8,075 nucleotides of DNA, taken from Pseudomonadota bacterium (GTDB lineage Bacteria > Pseudomonadota > Alphaproteobacteria > Sphingomonadales > SMXR01). Of the stretch, positions 1 through 5,658 are shown piece after piece. The translations under genes were made by a program, and so were the position numbers. The notes below the pieces were generated by a model that was not told the DNA's origin, did not search any database, and saw only the letters and a program-made list of their open reading frames with translations. Every line of letters starts with the position of its first letter. Positions within the stretch are counted from its first letter, which is position 1. The DNA lies in NCBI GenBank assembly GCA_022571175.1, contig JACZYI010000037.1:2767-10841 (forward strand), read 5' to 3'.

Positions 1-970
1 CGATCACCCGGTCGAGCCCGGTAGCCGAGGGATTGTTGGAATAATGGGTGTAATGCAGCGCTGCCTCCGCGCCGGTTAACTGTTCCAGCGTGGCTGCTGA
101 TTTGAAACGGTCAAAAATCCGGGAAATTTCCGAGCCATCCTTATAGAGCGCCTGGGCATCGCCATAGCTGAGCGCACCCCGGTCGATCACCGGTGGCAAC
201 AGGTTAAAATCACCGCCGATGAGCCAGGGTTTGCCCGCCTCGCTCAAGGCCTCAAGCACGGCGATGGTCTCGCTCACCTGATGCACCATGGTGTCGGTTC
301 CCTGGGCAAAGGCCGAGAAATGGGTATTCAGGGCATAAAAATCTTCACCACCCGTCACGGGCATGCTTACTTCTAAAATAGCCCGTTTAAGATTGAACCA
401 CTGCTCCAGAAAAAAGCCCGGAATCTCATAAAGCGCATGCCGGGTAGCACCCTCGATTTTATATTTGCTGAACGTGGTCAGTTCCATGCCCACTGAGCCC
501 ATGATGCTCGGGTGCAGCACATAATCCCCCTTCCAGTAAAAGGCCCGGGCAGAACAAAGATAGTCGGGTGAGATAAGCCTGAGCAAGCGTGCTGTCTGGT
601 CTTCATGGTCAGTGCGCGCGGCACCATTATCCATTTCCTGCAATAAAATTATGTCGGGGTTCTCATCCTCGATAATGCGCGCCACCTCGGCCAGGGTGAG
701 GGTGATATCTTCTGATGAGGGCCGCGTGTCGGTGCCCCCCTCGAAAAAGAAGGCATAATTCTTGCCGGCCATGAACTGCACATTCCAGCTTAAAACCTTC
801 ACTTCCTGCCCCGCCCGGAGCATGGGCGCATCATCGGTGCAGGCCACCGCTTCTCTCTGGGTGGGTTTGTCCGGGAACCAGGCGCTTGACCAGGCCCAAA
901 GGATGAAAATCCCAACGAAGCCAACTACGACCAGCAAGGTCCAGCGTACAATTTTTAGTAACAAAGCCAT
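1..970 (-). CDS. Membrane-anchored endonuclease/exonuclease/phosphatase (EEP) family protein, C-terminus cut by window edge
   Basis: Reverse-strand frame with no stop, running off the left edge; 323 codons are visible. Residues 1-10 are short and basic, followed by a hydrophobic segment at about 11-30 (WTLLVVVGFVGIFILWAW), so the protein is probably anchored in the inner membrane with its catalytic domain in the periplasm. The EEP (DNase I/exonuclease III fold) signature motifs follow in order: LSWNVQF (Asn63), ILLQEMD (Glu112, the expected metal ligand), NTHFSA (Asn215, His217) and GGDFN (Asp254, Asn256). The final SDH motif should lie beyond the edge. The family hydrolyses phosphodiester or phosphomonoester bonds in nucleic acids, phospholipids or inositol phosphates; the substrate cannot be read here. 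The ATG at 968-970 is chosen because a strong GGGGAGGGG ribosome site lies at 975-983. The gene is divergent from the channel gene, with a promoter candidate at 1000-1028. Family assignment is firm, function open. Confidence 0.9.
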   Translation of the reverse strand, partial: MALLLKIVRWTLLVVVGFVGIFILWAWSSAWFPDKPTQREAVACTDDAPMLRAGQEVKVLSWNVQFMAGKNYAFFFEGGTDTRPSSEDITLTLAEVARIIEDENPDIILLQEMDNGAARTDHEDQTARLLRLISPDYLCSARAFYWKGDYVLHPSIMGSVGMELTTFSKYKIEGATRHALYEIPGFFLEQWFNLKRAILEVSMPVTGGEDFYALNTHFSAFAQGTDTMVHQVSETIAVLEALSEAGKPWLIGGDFNLLPPVIDRGALSYGDAQALYKDGSEISRIFDRFKSAATLEQLTGAEAALHYTHYSNNPSATGLDRVI

Positions 971-983
971 GTATCCCCTCCCC

Positions 984-1024
984 GAGTGTTTCTGAGAAAA
1001 TCCTAACAAACCGGGCAAACACTC
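984..1024. repeat. 8-base inverted repeat flanking the EEP-gene promoter
   Basis: GAGTGTTT at 984-991 and its exact reverse complement AAACACTC at 1017-1024 are separated by 25 bases. One arm touches the predicted -35 box of the EEP gene (1023-1028) and the other lies just past its predicted transcription start. Only one arm would be in the mRNA, so a DNA operator bound by a dimer or looped pair is more likely than an RNA hairpin. No regulator is recognised. Confidence 0.45.
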
Positions 1025-1028
1025 ACAA
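1000..1028 (-). promoter_or_regulatory. Predicted sigma70-type promoter for the EEP gene
   Basis: On the minus strand, TTGTGA (1023-1028) and TAGGAT (1000-1005) are separated by exactly 17 bases. Each matches four of six consensus positions. The predicted start is near 993, giving a leader of about 23 nt that contains the strong ribosome site. Moderate support only. Confidence 0.45.
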
Positions 1029-1061
1029 GCCAGATACCATTTTCCCCCTCAATTTGAAGAC

Positions 1062-1099
1062 ATCAAAATTTGGCAATTCAAAGAGTATCAAAATGTGGC
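1062..1099. repeat. 13-base direct repeat in the divergent intergenic region
   Basis: ATCAAAATTTGGC at 1062-1074 recurs at 1087-1099 as ATCAAAATGTGGC, with one mismatch and a start-to-start distance of 25 bases. It lies about 25 bases above the -35 box of the channel gene and upstream of the EEP promoter. The position suits a tandem activator or repressor site acting on one or both genes. No known regulator motif is recognised. Confidence 0.4.
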
Positions 1100-1123
1100 G
1101 GTGCTGGTCGCACTTTATTGTTT

Positions 1124-1152
1124 TTGTCATTCCATTTTTTCTCCCGTATAAC
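1124..1152 (+). promoter_or_regulatory. Predicted sigma70-type promoter for the MscS-family gene
   Basis: TTGTCA (1124-1129) and TATAAC (1147-1152) each match five of six consensus positions and are separated by exactly 17 bases. The predicted start is near 1159, leaving a leader of about 45 nt before the ATG at 1205. This is the best-scoring promoter seen in the window. Confidence 0.7.
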
Positions 1153-1204
1153 ATTCCCGAATGGCCCATAGTGGCAGTGATGAAAAACAGGAAAGCGAAA
1201 TTCT

Positions 1205-2350
1205 ATGTCTGAGAGCAGTTGGCGTGATTTCTGGGCCCTGGTTCGATCGGTCTGGAGCGAGGGGTTTCTGGGTTTTGACATTGCGACCCTGATCGTTGCC
1301 CTTGCCATATTGGCGGGTTTTCTGGTGCTCAGAGGCTTGTTCACAAGCATAGTCATCCACCAGATCAAATATTGGAGCAGCAAGACCAAAACCACCTGGG
1401 ATGACCAGATCGTGGAAGCTCTGGAGCCTCCGGTGCGCTTTATTCCGGTGGTCATGGGGGTGTTTTTTGCCAGTAACTATCTGAGCACCGGTGGCCTGTT
1501 GCTGGAATTTTTCCTCAGCCTTAACCGAAGCCTGATTACCTTTACCCTTTTCTGGGGGCTGCTTCGCCTGATCAAGCCGCTGGGGGCCATGCTGGAACAC
1601 TCCACCCGGTTTCTGACCGCGGCCATGCAGGACTGGTTTGTCAAAGCCCTCCGGGCGGCGGTTATCATTTTGGGTGGTGCCACCATCTTCGAGATTTGGG
1701 GTATTGAGGTTGTTCCCATCATTGCCGGGCTCGGTCTTTTTGGCGTGGCCGTTGCCCTAGGCGCCCAGGATATGTTCAAAAATCTGATCGCCGGTCTTTT
1801 TGTCATTGGCGAGCGTCGGATCCACAAGGGAGACTGGATTCTGGTTGAGGGCATTGTTGAGGGAACGGTGGAGCAGATCGGTTTCAGGACAACCCTGATC
1901 CGGCGCTTTGACAAAGCTCCGGTCTATGTGCCCAACGCGCATCTCTCGGATAATGCGGTCACAAATTTTTCCAAAATGACCCATCGGCGAATCAAATGGC
2001 TTATCGGTATCGAATATACCGCCACCAGAGACCAGCTCCAGAAAATCCGGGACCAGATCGAATCCTATATTTGGAATGATGATGACTTTGCCAAGCCGGA
2101 TGATGTGGCAACTTTTGTGCGCATTGACCGCTTTTCCGAGAGTTCAATCGATATTCTTCTTTATTGTTTTACCGTCACCACCGATTGGGGCGAGTGGCTC
2201 AAAATCAAGGAAAGCCTGGCTCTGAAAATCAAGGATATTGTGGAGGGTGCGGGCACCGGTTTTGCCTTTCCCTCGCGCTCGCTTTATGTGGAAAGCCTGC
2301 CCGATGCGCCAGAGCTTTTCCCGCCCAGGGAAGAAGACAGCGATGACTAA
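1205..2350 (+). CDS. MscS-family small-conductance mechanosensitive ion channel
   Basis: A 381-residue inner-membrane protein that should open under membrane tension and release solutes during hypo-osmotic shock. N-terminal hydrophobic segments lie at about 24-54, 78-100, 108-126 and 147-165. The diagnostic pore helix and start of the MscS beta domain follow at about 169-212: AGLGLFGVAVALGAQ, then KNLIAGLFVIGERRIHKGDW. Where E. coli MscS has Gln-Gly at the pore-helix kink, this protein has Gln188-Asp189, a variant common in longer MscS relatives. The beta-domain signature VYVPNAHLSDNAVTNFS is at about 240-256, and the alpha/beta C-terminal domain continues to about 364. An acidic tail ends in EEDSDD. 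Length exceeds E. coli MscS (286 residues) because of extra N-terminal helices. The start is chosen by the weak AGGAAAG at 1189-1195 and the upstream promoter. Monocistronic; converges on hspQ. Confidence 0.95.
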   Translation: MSESSWRDFWALVRSVWSEGFLGFDIATLIVALAILAGFLVLRGLFTSIVIHQIKYWSSKTKTTWDDQIVEALEPPVRFIPVVMGVFFASNYLSTGGLLLEFFLSLNRSLITFTLFWGLLRLIKPLGAMLEHSTRFLTAAMQDWFVKALRAAVIILGGATIFEIWGIEVVPIIAGLGLFGVAVALGAQDMFKNLIAGLFVIGERRIHKGDWILVEGIVEGTVEQIGFRTTLIRRFDKAPVYVPNAHLSDNAVTNFSKMTHRRIKWLIGIEYTATRDQLQKIRDQIESYIWNDDDFAKPDDVATFVRIDRFSESSIDILLYCFTVTTDWGEWLKIKESLALKIKDIVEGAGTGFAFPSRSLYVESLPDAPELFPPREEDSDD

Positions 2351-2365
2351 GGGCACTTTTTAGAG

Positions 2366-2382
2366 AAAAATACCGCGGGTAT
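2366..2382 (-). terminator. Possible intrinsic terminator downstream of hspQ
   Basis: On the minus strand ATACC-CGC-GGTAT (2382 to 2370) forms a 5-bp stem followed at once by a run of T (TTTTC, 2369-2365). It lies about 100 nt past the hspQ stop and just beyond the convergent channel gene's stop. The stem is short, so support is modest. Confidence 0.4.
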
Positions 2383-2440
2383 AAATGAGCCTGCTGTTAA
2401 TGGAATTCCGACCTGGTAAATAATAACAAACCGCTAGCAT

Positions 2441-2475
2441 CTCCCCGCTGCCAGGAAACGGGAGGAGACATCCCG
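2441..2475. repeat. Nested hairpins between the mscS-family gene and hspQ; faint tRNA-fragment resemblance
   Basis: CTCCCCG (2441-2447) can pair with CGGGAG (2459-2464) with one bulge. Alternatively CGGGA (2459-2463) pairs perfectly with TCCCG (2471-2475) around a 7-base loop. This could help termination for hspQ or the channel gene, but no T run follows. The stretch CCAGGAAACGGGAGGAGA (2451-2468) also resembles the T-arm part of the tRNA-Leu fragments further right, which read CAGGAACCGGGACGGAGA. This may be a very decayed fourth copy or chance. Confidence 0.3.
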
Positions 2476-2478
2476 AGC

Positions 2479-2796
2479 CTAATGGGACTGCTGGCGCAAG
2501 CGATAACGCTTGCCATCAAATTCACCGAATATCTGGTCGGCAAGGGGGTGGGCAATTTTCCCGGGGGTGTGGCAATCCTCAAGATTCTGTTCGGCCACGT
2601 AAGTGCTGTGAACCGCCTGATGCACCAGCACCTGATACCAGGGCTCATCCTTGGGCGGGCACGAGCGTGCCACCTGCTCATACCAGTCATCGGACCCCTG
2701 AAAACTCGGGTCCACATCAAAAATGACGCCAGTATAATCAAACAGCTTGTGGTGAATTATCTGACCGATCTGAAATTTTGCTTGCTGCTCTGGCAT
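2479..2796 (-). CDS. hspQ: Heat shock protein HspQ (YccV-like, hemimethylated-DNA-binding fold)
   Basis: A 105-residue cytoplasmic protein, the usual HspQ length. Recognisable family blocks appear in order: FQIGQIIHHKLFDYTGVIFD (8-27), followed by the VDPSF turn; a D-D-W-Y stretch (36-39); PWYQVLV (52-58); TYVAEQNL (65-72); and a C-terminal HPLADQIFGEFDGKRYR (83-99). In E. coli, HspQ is induced by heat, promotes decay of mutant DnaA and acts as a specificity factor for Lon; those roles are inferred here by family. The ATG at 2794-2796 is the only good start, since an in-frame stop lies about 25 codons or fewer upstream. No clear Shine-Dalgarno precedes it. A promoter-like pair just upstream would give a nearly leaderless mRNA. 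Its 5' side faces tRNA fragment A, so hspQ is the first backbone gene left of the accessory region. Confidence 0.92.
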   Translation of the reverse strand: MPEQQAKFQIGQIIHHKLFDYTGVIFDVDPSFQGSDDWYEQVARSCPPKDEPWYQVLVHQAVHSTYVAEQNLEDCHTPGKIAHPLADQIFGEFDGKRYRLRQQSH

Positions 2797-2801
2797 GGCC
2801 C

Positions 2802-2830
2802 ATGATTGCGCCGATCCGATTGTTTTTCAA
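2802..2830 (-). promoter_or_regulatory. Tentative hspQ promoter giving a near-leaderless transcript
   Basis: On the minus strand TTGAAA (2825-2830; four of six) and AATCAT (2802-2807; four of six) are separated by exactly 17 bases. The start would fall within one or two bases of the hspQ ATG, which fits the lack of a Shine-Dalgarno. A sigma32 promoter could instead be present but is not recognised. Confidence 0.3.
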
Positions 2831-2854
2831 GAGGTGGTTTAAAGGCGGACCCGC

Positions 2855-2888
2855 AAATAATGGTGGCCTCCCCCGGCAGGAAGCGGGA
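2855..2888 (-). repeat. tRNA-Leu 3'-end fragment, copy A (possible att remnant)
   Basis: Bases 2861-2888 match the acceptor and T-arm end of tRNA-Leu(UAA), with CCA at 2861-2863 and GGAGGCC intact. The T-loop is changed and the match stops after the T stem. Including the AT-rich six bases before it, 2855-2888 is identical over 34 bases to copy B at 4603-4636. It is the shortest fragment and the one farthest from the tRNA. Confidence 0.85.
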
Positions 2889-2925
2889 TGAGCGAATAGC
2901 TATGGCAAATAAAGGATAGATGACA

Positions 2926-2943
2926 TGGCTTCATGAAAAGCCA
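2926..2943 (-). terminator. Small hairpin just after the amidohydrolase stop
   Basis: TGGCTT (2926-2931) and AAGCCA (2938-2943) form a 6-bp stem around a 6-base loop, about 10 bases past the amidohydrolase stop. No T run follows on the minus strand, so it is a weak terminator candidate or an mRNA 3'-end stabiliser. Confidence 0.3.
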
Positions 2944-2952
2944 AGCAAGGGA

Positions 2953-4494
2953 TTAGTCCTGGCGCATTTCCCCAAGTCTATCCGATAAATCTTCCCGACC
3001 AGCTTTGCGCATAAAATACGCCCAGGCACCCAAGTCTCGATCTGACAATACATACCCTTCATTCATTATGCCCTCGGCTCTTTCCACTGCATCTTCGAGA
3101 ATTGGCCCAGAATAATCATATGTGGTGTCGATGTAATCTTCGGTCGTAATTCTGAGCGCTACCGGATCATCTATCCAAATGCCACGTAGCATGACCGACC
3201 TCAATGACCGTAAATTTGAAACTGTCTCAAGAGGATTTTCATCCAGCAAAATGAGGTCTGCCTGAAGTCCGACAGCTATTCTACCAGTGCGCTCCTGCCA
3301 GTCCATGGCGTCCGCGGCATTTGTTGTTGCCGCCTTCAAGGTCTCGAGAGGTGAAAGACCAAACCCCTCCATGATTTCTAGCTCCTCAATAAGAGAGAGC
3401 CCAGGCACTAATTGGTCATAATCACCTGCATCTGTTCCTGCCAGCCACCGCAAATTAAGAGGCAAAAGTTTCTTGAATATTTCCTCCTGCTTAGAAAAAG
3501 CAGCCTGACGAAGTATTGTTTTTTCGGTTACCTCCTGGCTTGCGACGGCCATCCATAATAGTCGTCGATAGGGCGGAACCAGATGTGACTGGGCATAAAA
3601 TAATTCTAGCGAATCATTCCCGCGCAATTTTTGCCGGTAGGTGGAAAAAGTTGGTGCTATATACATTTCGGTGTCAATCGATGCTGTAACCCAGTCCTCT
3701 TCTGAGATCTGGAGCGTGTTATCAATGATATATCCTTTCAGATGTTCTGAAGTACGCATTCCAGCACCAATGGCTTCTTCTACAGTTGCACTAACGGGTA
3801 TGTGCCCTACCAACGGCAGGCCAACTCTTTGAGCTTCAGCAGCAATTGCCTGAAAAACATCAAGAGCGAGCCCGTTATGAATTTTGATAGCACCATAACC
3901 TTCTCTAGCCGCCCTTCGCACCTCGGTTACGGCCTCTTCTGGCGTGGTAACCGGGATTGCAAAACCATTCAGATCATTAGAATTAAATATTTGACTGACA
4001 ACAAACATGTTCGGCGCAAATAATTCATTATTGTCAACGGCTTGCTGCCTATTTAGGAGCCATTTGAACCCGTTCATTTCCCTGATTGTTGTGATGCCCA
4101 TACTCAATTGCAATAAGTAATCAGCATCGTTCATGGTATGCACATGCATATCCATCAACCCGGGCACTAGAAAACCACCTTCGGCGTCTATCGTCTGCAC
4201 ATCTGAAACAACCGGAGCATCACTGGTTGCCCCGATCCAGACTATTTTCCCATCCTGAATAAAGAGAGCGGCATCTTCCAGAATTTCGCTGTCGGGAAGC
4301 ATCAATATATTAACATGTGTAATTAATGTGTCAGCCGCTACCATTGTGCGGTGATAATTCAGCAATCGCTCCTGCGCAATCAAGTTTGACTGCATCCATT
4401 GCCAATATTTTTGGTCCTGCTCACTAACTTGTGCATTCGCGCTGCCAAAAAATTGGAAAGCCACGAACAACGAAAAAACAAATCTTAATTTCAC
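2953..4494 (-). CDS. Secreted metal-dependent amidohydrolase (imidazolonepropionase/Xaa-Pro dipeptidase-like, COG1228 type)
   Basis: A 513-residue protein with a Sec signal peptide: Lys2/Arg4, a hydrophobic core at 5-17, and likely cleavage after SANA (Ala21). A small N-terminal beta domain (about 52-105) leads into the TIM-barrel core. The binuclear metal site is complete: His117 and His119 (PGLMDMHVH), Lys204 (AIKIH; position of the carboxylated lysine), His231 (LVGHIP), His251 (SEHLK) and Asp355 (LAGTDAG). The usual C-terminal ADLILLD block (412-418) closes the beta domain. Relatives cleave Xaa-Pro or similar dipeptides or cyclic amides; the substrate here is unknown. Residues past about 445 form an extra tail of about 68 residues, rich in acidic residues, that I do not recognise. 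The start is GTG at 4492-4494, supported by GAGGT at 4501-4505 and by the signal peptide. It is the sole gene between tRNA fragments A and B. Confidence 0.9.
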   Translation of the reverse strand: MKLRFVFSLFVAFQFFGSANAQVSEQDQKYWQWMQSNLIAQERLLNYHRTMVAADTLITHVNILMLPDSEILEDAALFIQDGKIVWIGATSDAPVVSDVQTIDAEGGFLVPGLMDMHVHTMNDADYLLQLSMGITTIREMNGFKWLLNRQQAVDNNELFAPNMFVVSQIFNSNDLNGFAIPVTTPEEAVTEVRRAAREGYGAIKIHNGLALDVFQAIAAEAQRVGLPLVGHIPVSATVEEAIGAGMRTSEHLKGYIIDNTLQISEEDWVTASIDTEMYIAPTFSTYRQKLRGNDSLELFYAQSHLVPPYRRLLWMAVASQEVTEKTILRQAAFSKQEEIFKKLLPLNLRWLAGTDAGDYDQLVPGLSLIEELEIMEGFGLSPLETLKAATTNAADAMDWQERTGRIAVGLQADLILLDENPLETVSNLRSLRSVMLRGIWIDDPVALRITTEDYIDTTYDYSGPILEDAVERAEGIMNEGYVLSDRDLGAWAYFMRKAGREDLSDRLGEMRQD

Positions 4495-4602
4495 ACCAAC
4501 ACCTCGCTATTATTATTTTTAAGCTCAAATCATTTTTTTAAGATGAAAACAACACTATCACAGGCTCATATATTGCAAACTCGAATTCTTTTTTTCCGGA
4601 AT

Positions 4603-4649
4603 AAATAATGGTGGCCTCCCCCGGCAGGAAGCGGGACGGGGAGCACTCT
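4603..4649 (-). repeat. tRNA-Leu 3'-end fragment, copy B (possible att remnant)
   Basis: CCA lies at 4609-4611, followed by the intact acceptor strand, the same changed T-loop as A and C, and the T stem, with clear match to about 4640. A weaker match continues through the variable arm to CTCT at 4646-4649, with one extra G and small changes. It separates the start of the amidohydrolase (minus) from the promoter of the membrane protein (plus). Confidence 0.85.
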
Positions 4650-4675
4650 TAAAACGCGCATATATTTCACCTTTC

Positions 4676-4703
4676 TTGCCTGAAAGTATAATTCTGATAT
4701 GAT
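4676..4703 (+). promoter_or_regulatory. Predicted promoter of the six-helix membrane protein
   Basis: TTGCCT (4676-4681) and TATGAT (4698-4703; five of six) are 16 bases apart. TGA immediately before the -10 makes an extended -10 element. A perfect TATAAT also sits at 4687-4692 but has a poor -35 (ATTTCA at 4664-4669). Either would give a short leader carrying the GGGGGA ribosome site at 4717-4722. The promoter lies within the segment, so the cargo gene brings its own. Confidence 0.6.
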
Positions 4704-4728
4704 AATCTGAACTTTCGGGGGAAAAATC

Positions 4729-5493
4729 ATGAATGGTAACGGGATTGGGCCAGATTCACTGACGAGAGGTCAGATGAATCTTCGCTGGGCTGTTGGCGTG
4801 CTGGGAATATGGTTTCCGATTATATTAATCGTGCTTGGTTGTTTTTATTACGGCGAGGTTAGACTAACGATCAGCGATTATTATAATTTCGTGGCTTCTA
4901 ATAATTCTTCCGGTTCGCCGAAGCCCCTTTATTATCCCGCCCTACGCGATTTCTTTGTGGGTGTGCTGTTTCTGATTGGTTTGTCCCTCATTTATTACAC
5001 TGGTTATGAGAAGAAAATAAACGAATTCATAAGCGACAAAATGGCAACCACAATTGCCGGAGTTTGCGCCCTCGGCGTTGCCATGATCCCTACGGCTGCA
5101 CCGAGCAATGCTATTATACTTAAATATATCAACTTGCCTTTTATCAGTGTTAGCATTTTACATGTGATTGTTGCGACCTTGTTCTTTTTATCCGTCACCT
5201 ATATTTCCTTCATTGTATTTACCAGAACCGACCCTTCAGAACCGATGTCACCCCGCAAGAAGAGAAGGAATATGATTTACATAGGGTGCGGCACAGTAAT
5301 GCTAGTGGCCATCGTACTGATAGGCGTCGTATCCGTTATTGGCCATTGGTGGCCAGACCTTCAAACGACCCTGAAAGAGAAATGCTATATTGTTTTGATT
5401 CTTGAATCGGTCTCGTTAGTGGCTTTTGGTTTTTCCTGGTTGACTAAAGCAAAAGCATCCTTCCTGAAGATTTTTGGCGTGGTTAAAGGGTAG
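4729..5493 (+). CDS. Six-helix integral membrane protein of unknown function
   Basis: A 254-residue protein with hydrophobic segments at about 20-41, 74-91, 107-122, 138-164, 182-204 and 219-238. A basic loop before helix 5 (PRKKRRN, 175-181) suggests that loop is cytoplasmic. Motifs that look conserved-type are SDYY (49-52) before an extracytoplasmic loop and RDFFVG (73-78) entering helix 2. Charged or polar residues also sit in helices: His145 in helix 4 and Glu226 in helix 6. The pattern of SDYY, then RDxFVG, then ALGVAMIPT (114-122) recalls a widespread uncharacterised membrane family, possibly DUF998-like, but I cannot confirm that. Ile, Phe and Tyr are abundant and the DNA is AT-rich compared with the backbone, which fits acquisition. 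The start is fixed by GGGGGA at 4717-4722, six bases upstream. It is the sole gene between tRNA fragments B and C, in opposite orientation to its neighbours. Confidence 0.85.
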   Translation: MNGNGIGPDSLTRGQMNLRWAVGVLGIWFPIILIVLGCFYYGEVRLTISDYYNFVASNNSSGSPKPLYYPALRDFFVGVLFLIGLSLIYYTGYEKKINEFISDKMATTIAGVCALGVAMIPTAAPSNAIILKYINLPFISVSILHVIVATLFFLSVTYISFIVFTRTDPSEPMSPRKKRRNMIYIGCGTVMLVAIVLIGVVSVIGHWWPDLQTTLKEKCYIVLILESVSLVAFGFSWLTKAKASFLKIFGVVKG

Positions 5494-5535
5494 CTACTAG
5501 CCGAGGGATTAAACACAGGTAAAAACGGTTGAAAA

Positions 5536-5600
5536 TGGTGGCCTCCCCCGGCAGGAACCGGGACGGAGATTGCTCTCCGAGGGATTTTAAGTCCCTTGCG
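5536..5600 (-). repeat. tRNA-Leu 3'-end fragment, copy C (longest, 65 bases)
   Basis: Matches tRNA positions from the CCA end (5536-5538) through the acceptor strand, T-arm, variable arm and whole anticodon arm, up to CCTTGCG at 5594-5600. Beyond that it diverges. The T-loop is the only real difference: one base is missing and several are changed, as in A and B. The T stem is still CCGGG/CCCGG. It lacks the D-arm and 5' acceptor strand, so it is not a tRNA gene. It sits between the ends of two convergent genes. Confidence 0.92.
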
Positions 5601-5606
5601 CACTGG

Positions 5607-5628
5607 TTCTGATTTTCCTTAATCAGAA
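5607..5628. terminator. 8-bp hairpin between the convergent membrane-protein and TPR genes
   Basis: TTCTGATT (5607-5614) and AATCAGAA (5621-5628) form a perfect 8-bp stem with a 6-base loop. The stem is AT-rich and is not followed by a T run on either strand. A second small stem, ACTTT/AAAGT on the minus strand around 5639-5653, lies closer to the TPR stop. The placement suits a bidirectional transcript end, but classic intrinsic terminator form is lacking. Confidence 0.4.
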
Positions 5629-5658
5629 AAACTCGGACACTTTCGGGAAAAGTCGCAT

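Larger units (their letters stand above)
2855..4602. mobile_element. Single-gene segment (amidohydrolase) bounded by 34-base perfect direct repeats
   Basis: Copies A (2855-2888) and B (4603-4636) are identical, direct and 1748 bases apart. They enclose only the amidohydrolase gene and about 170 bases of spacer. This is the geometry of attL and attR around an integrated unit, or of a segment duplicated together with its tRNA fragment. There is no mobility gene and there are no inverted ends of a transposon. Confidence 0.55.

Noticed and set aside
2482..2805. Open frame on the plus strand opposite hspQ
   Set aside because: It overlaps hspQ almost completely, has no ribosome site and no recognisable domain, whereas the minus-strand product matches HspQ throughout.
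2855..4636. Insertion sequence or composite transposon
   Set aside because: The enclosed gene is an amidohydrolase. There are no terminal inverted repeats and no transposase; the repeats are direct and match a tRNA.
5536..5600. Fragment C as a second tRNA gene
   Set aside because: It has anticodon, variable and T arms but no D-arm or 5' acceptor strand, and its T-loop is one base short. It cannot fold as a tRNA.
2855..5600. Integron gene-cassette array with attC sites
   Set aside because: The repeats are tRNA-derived direct copies. I see no R''/R' core pairs or long imperfect palindromes of attC type, and gene orientation is mixed.
2855..5600. CRISPR array
   Set aside because: Only three copies, hundreds to thousands of bases apart, with genes between them.
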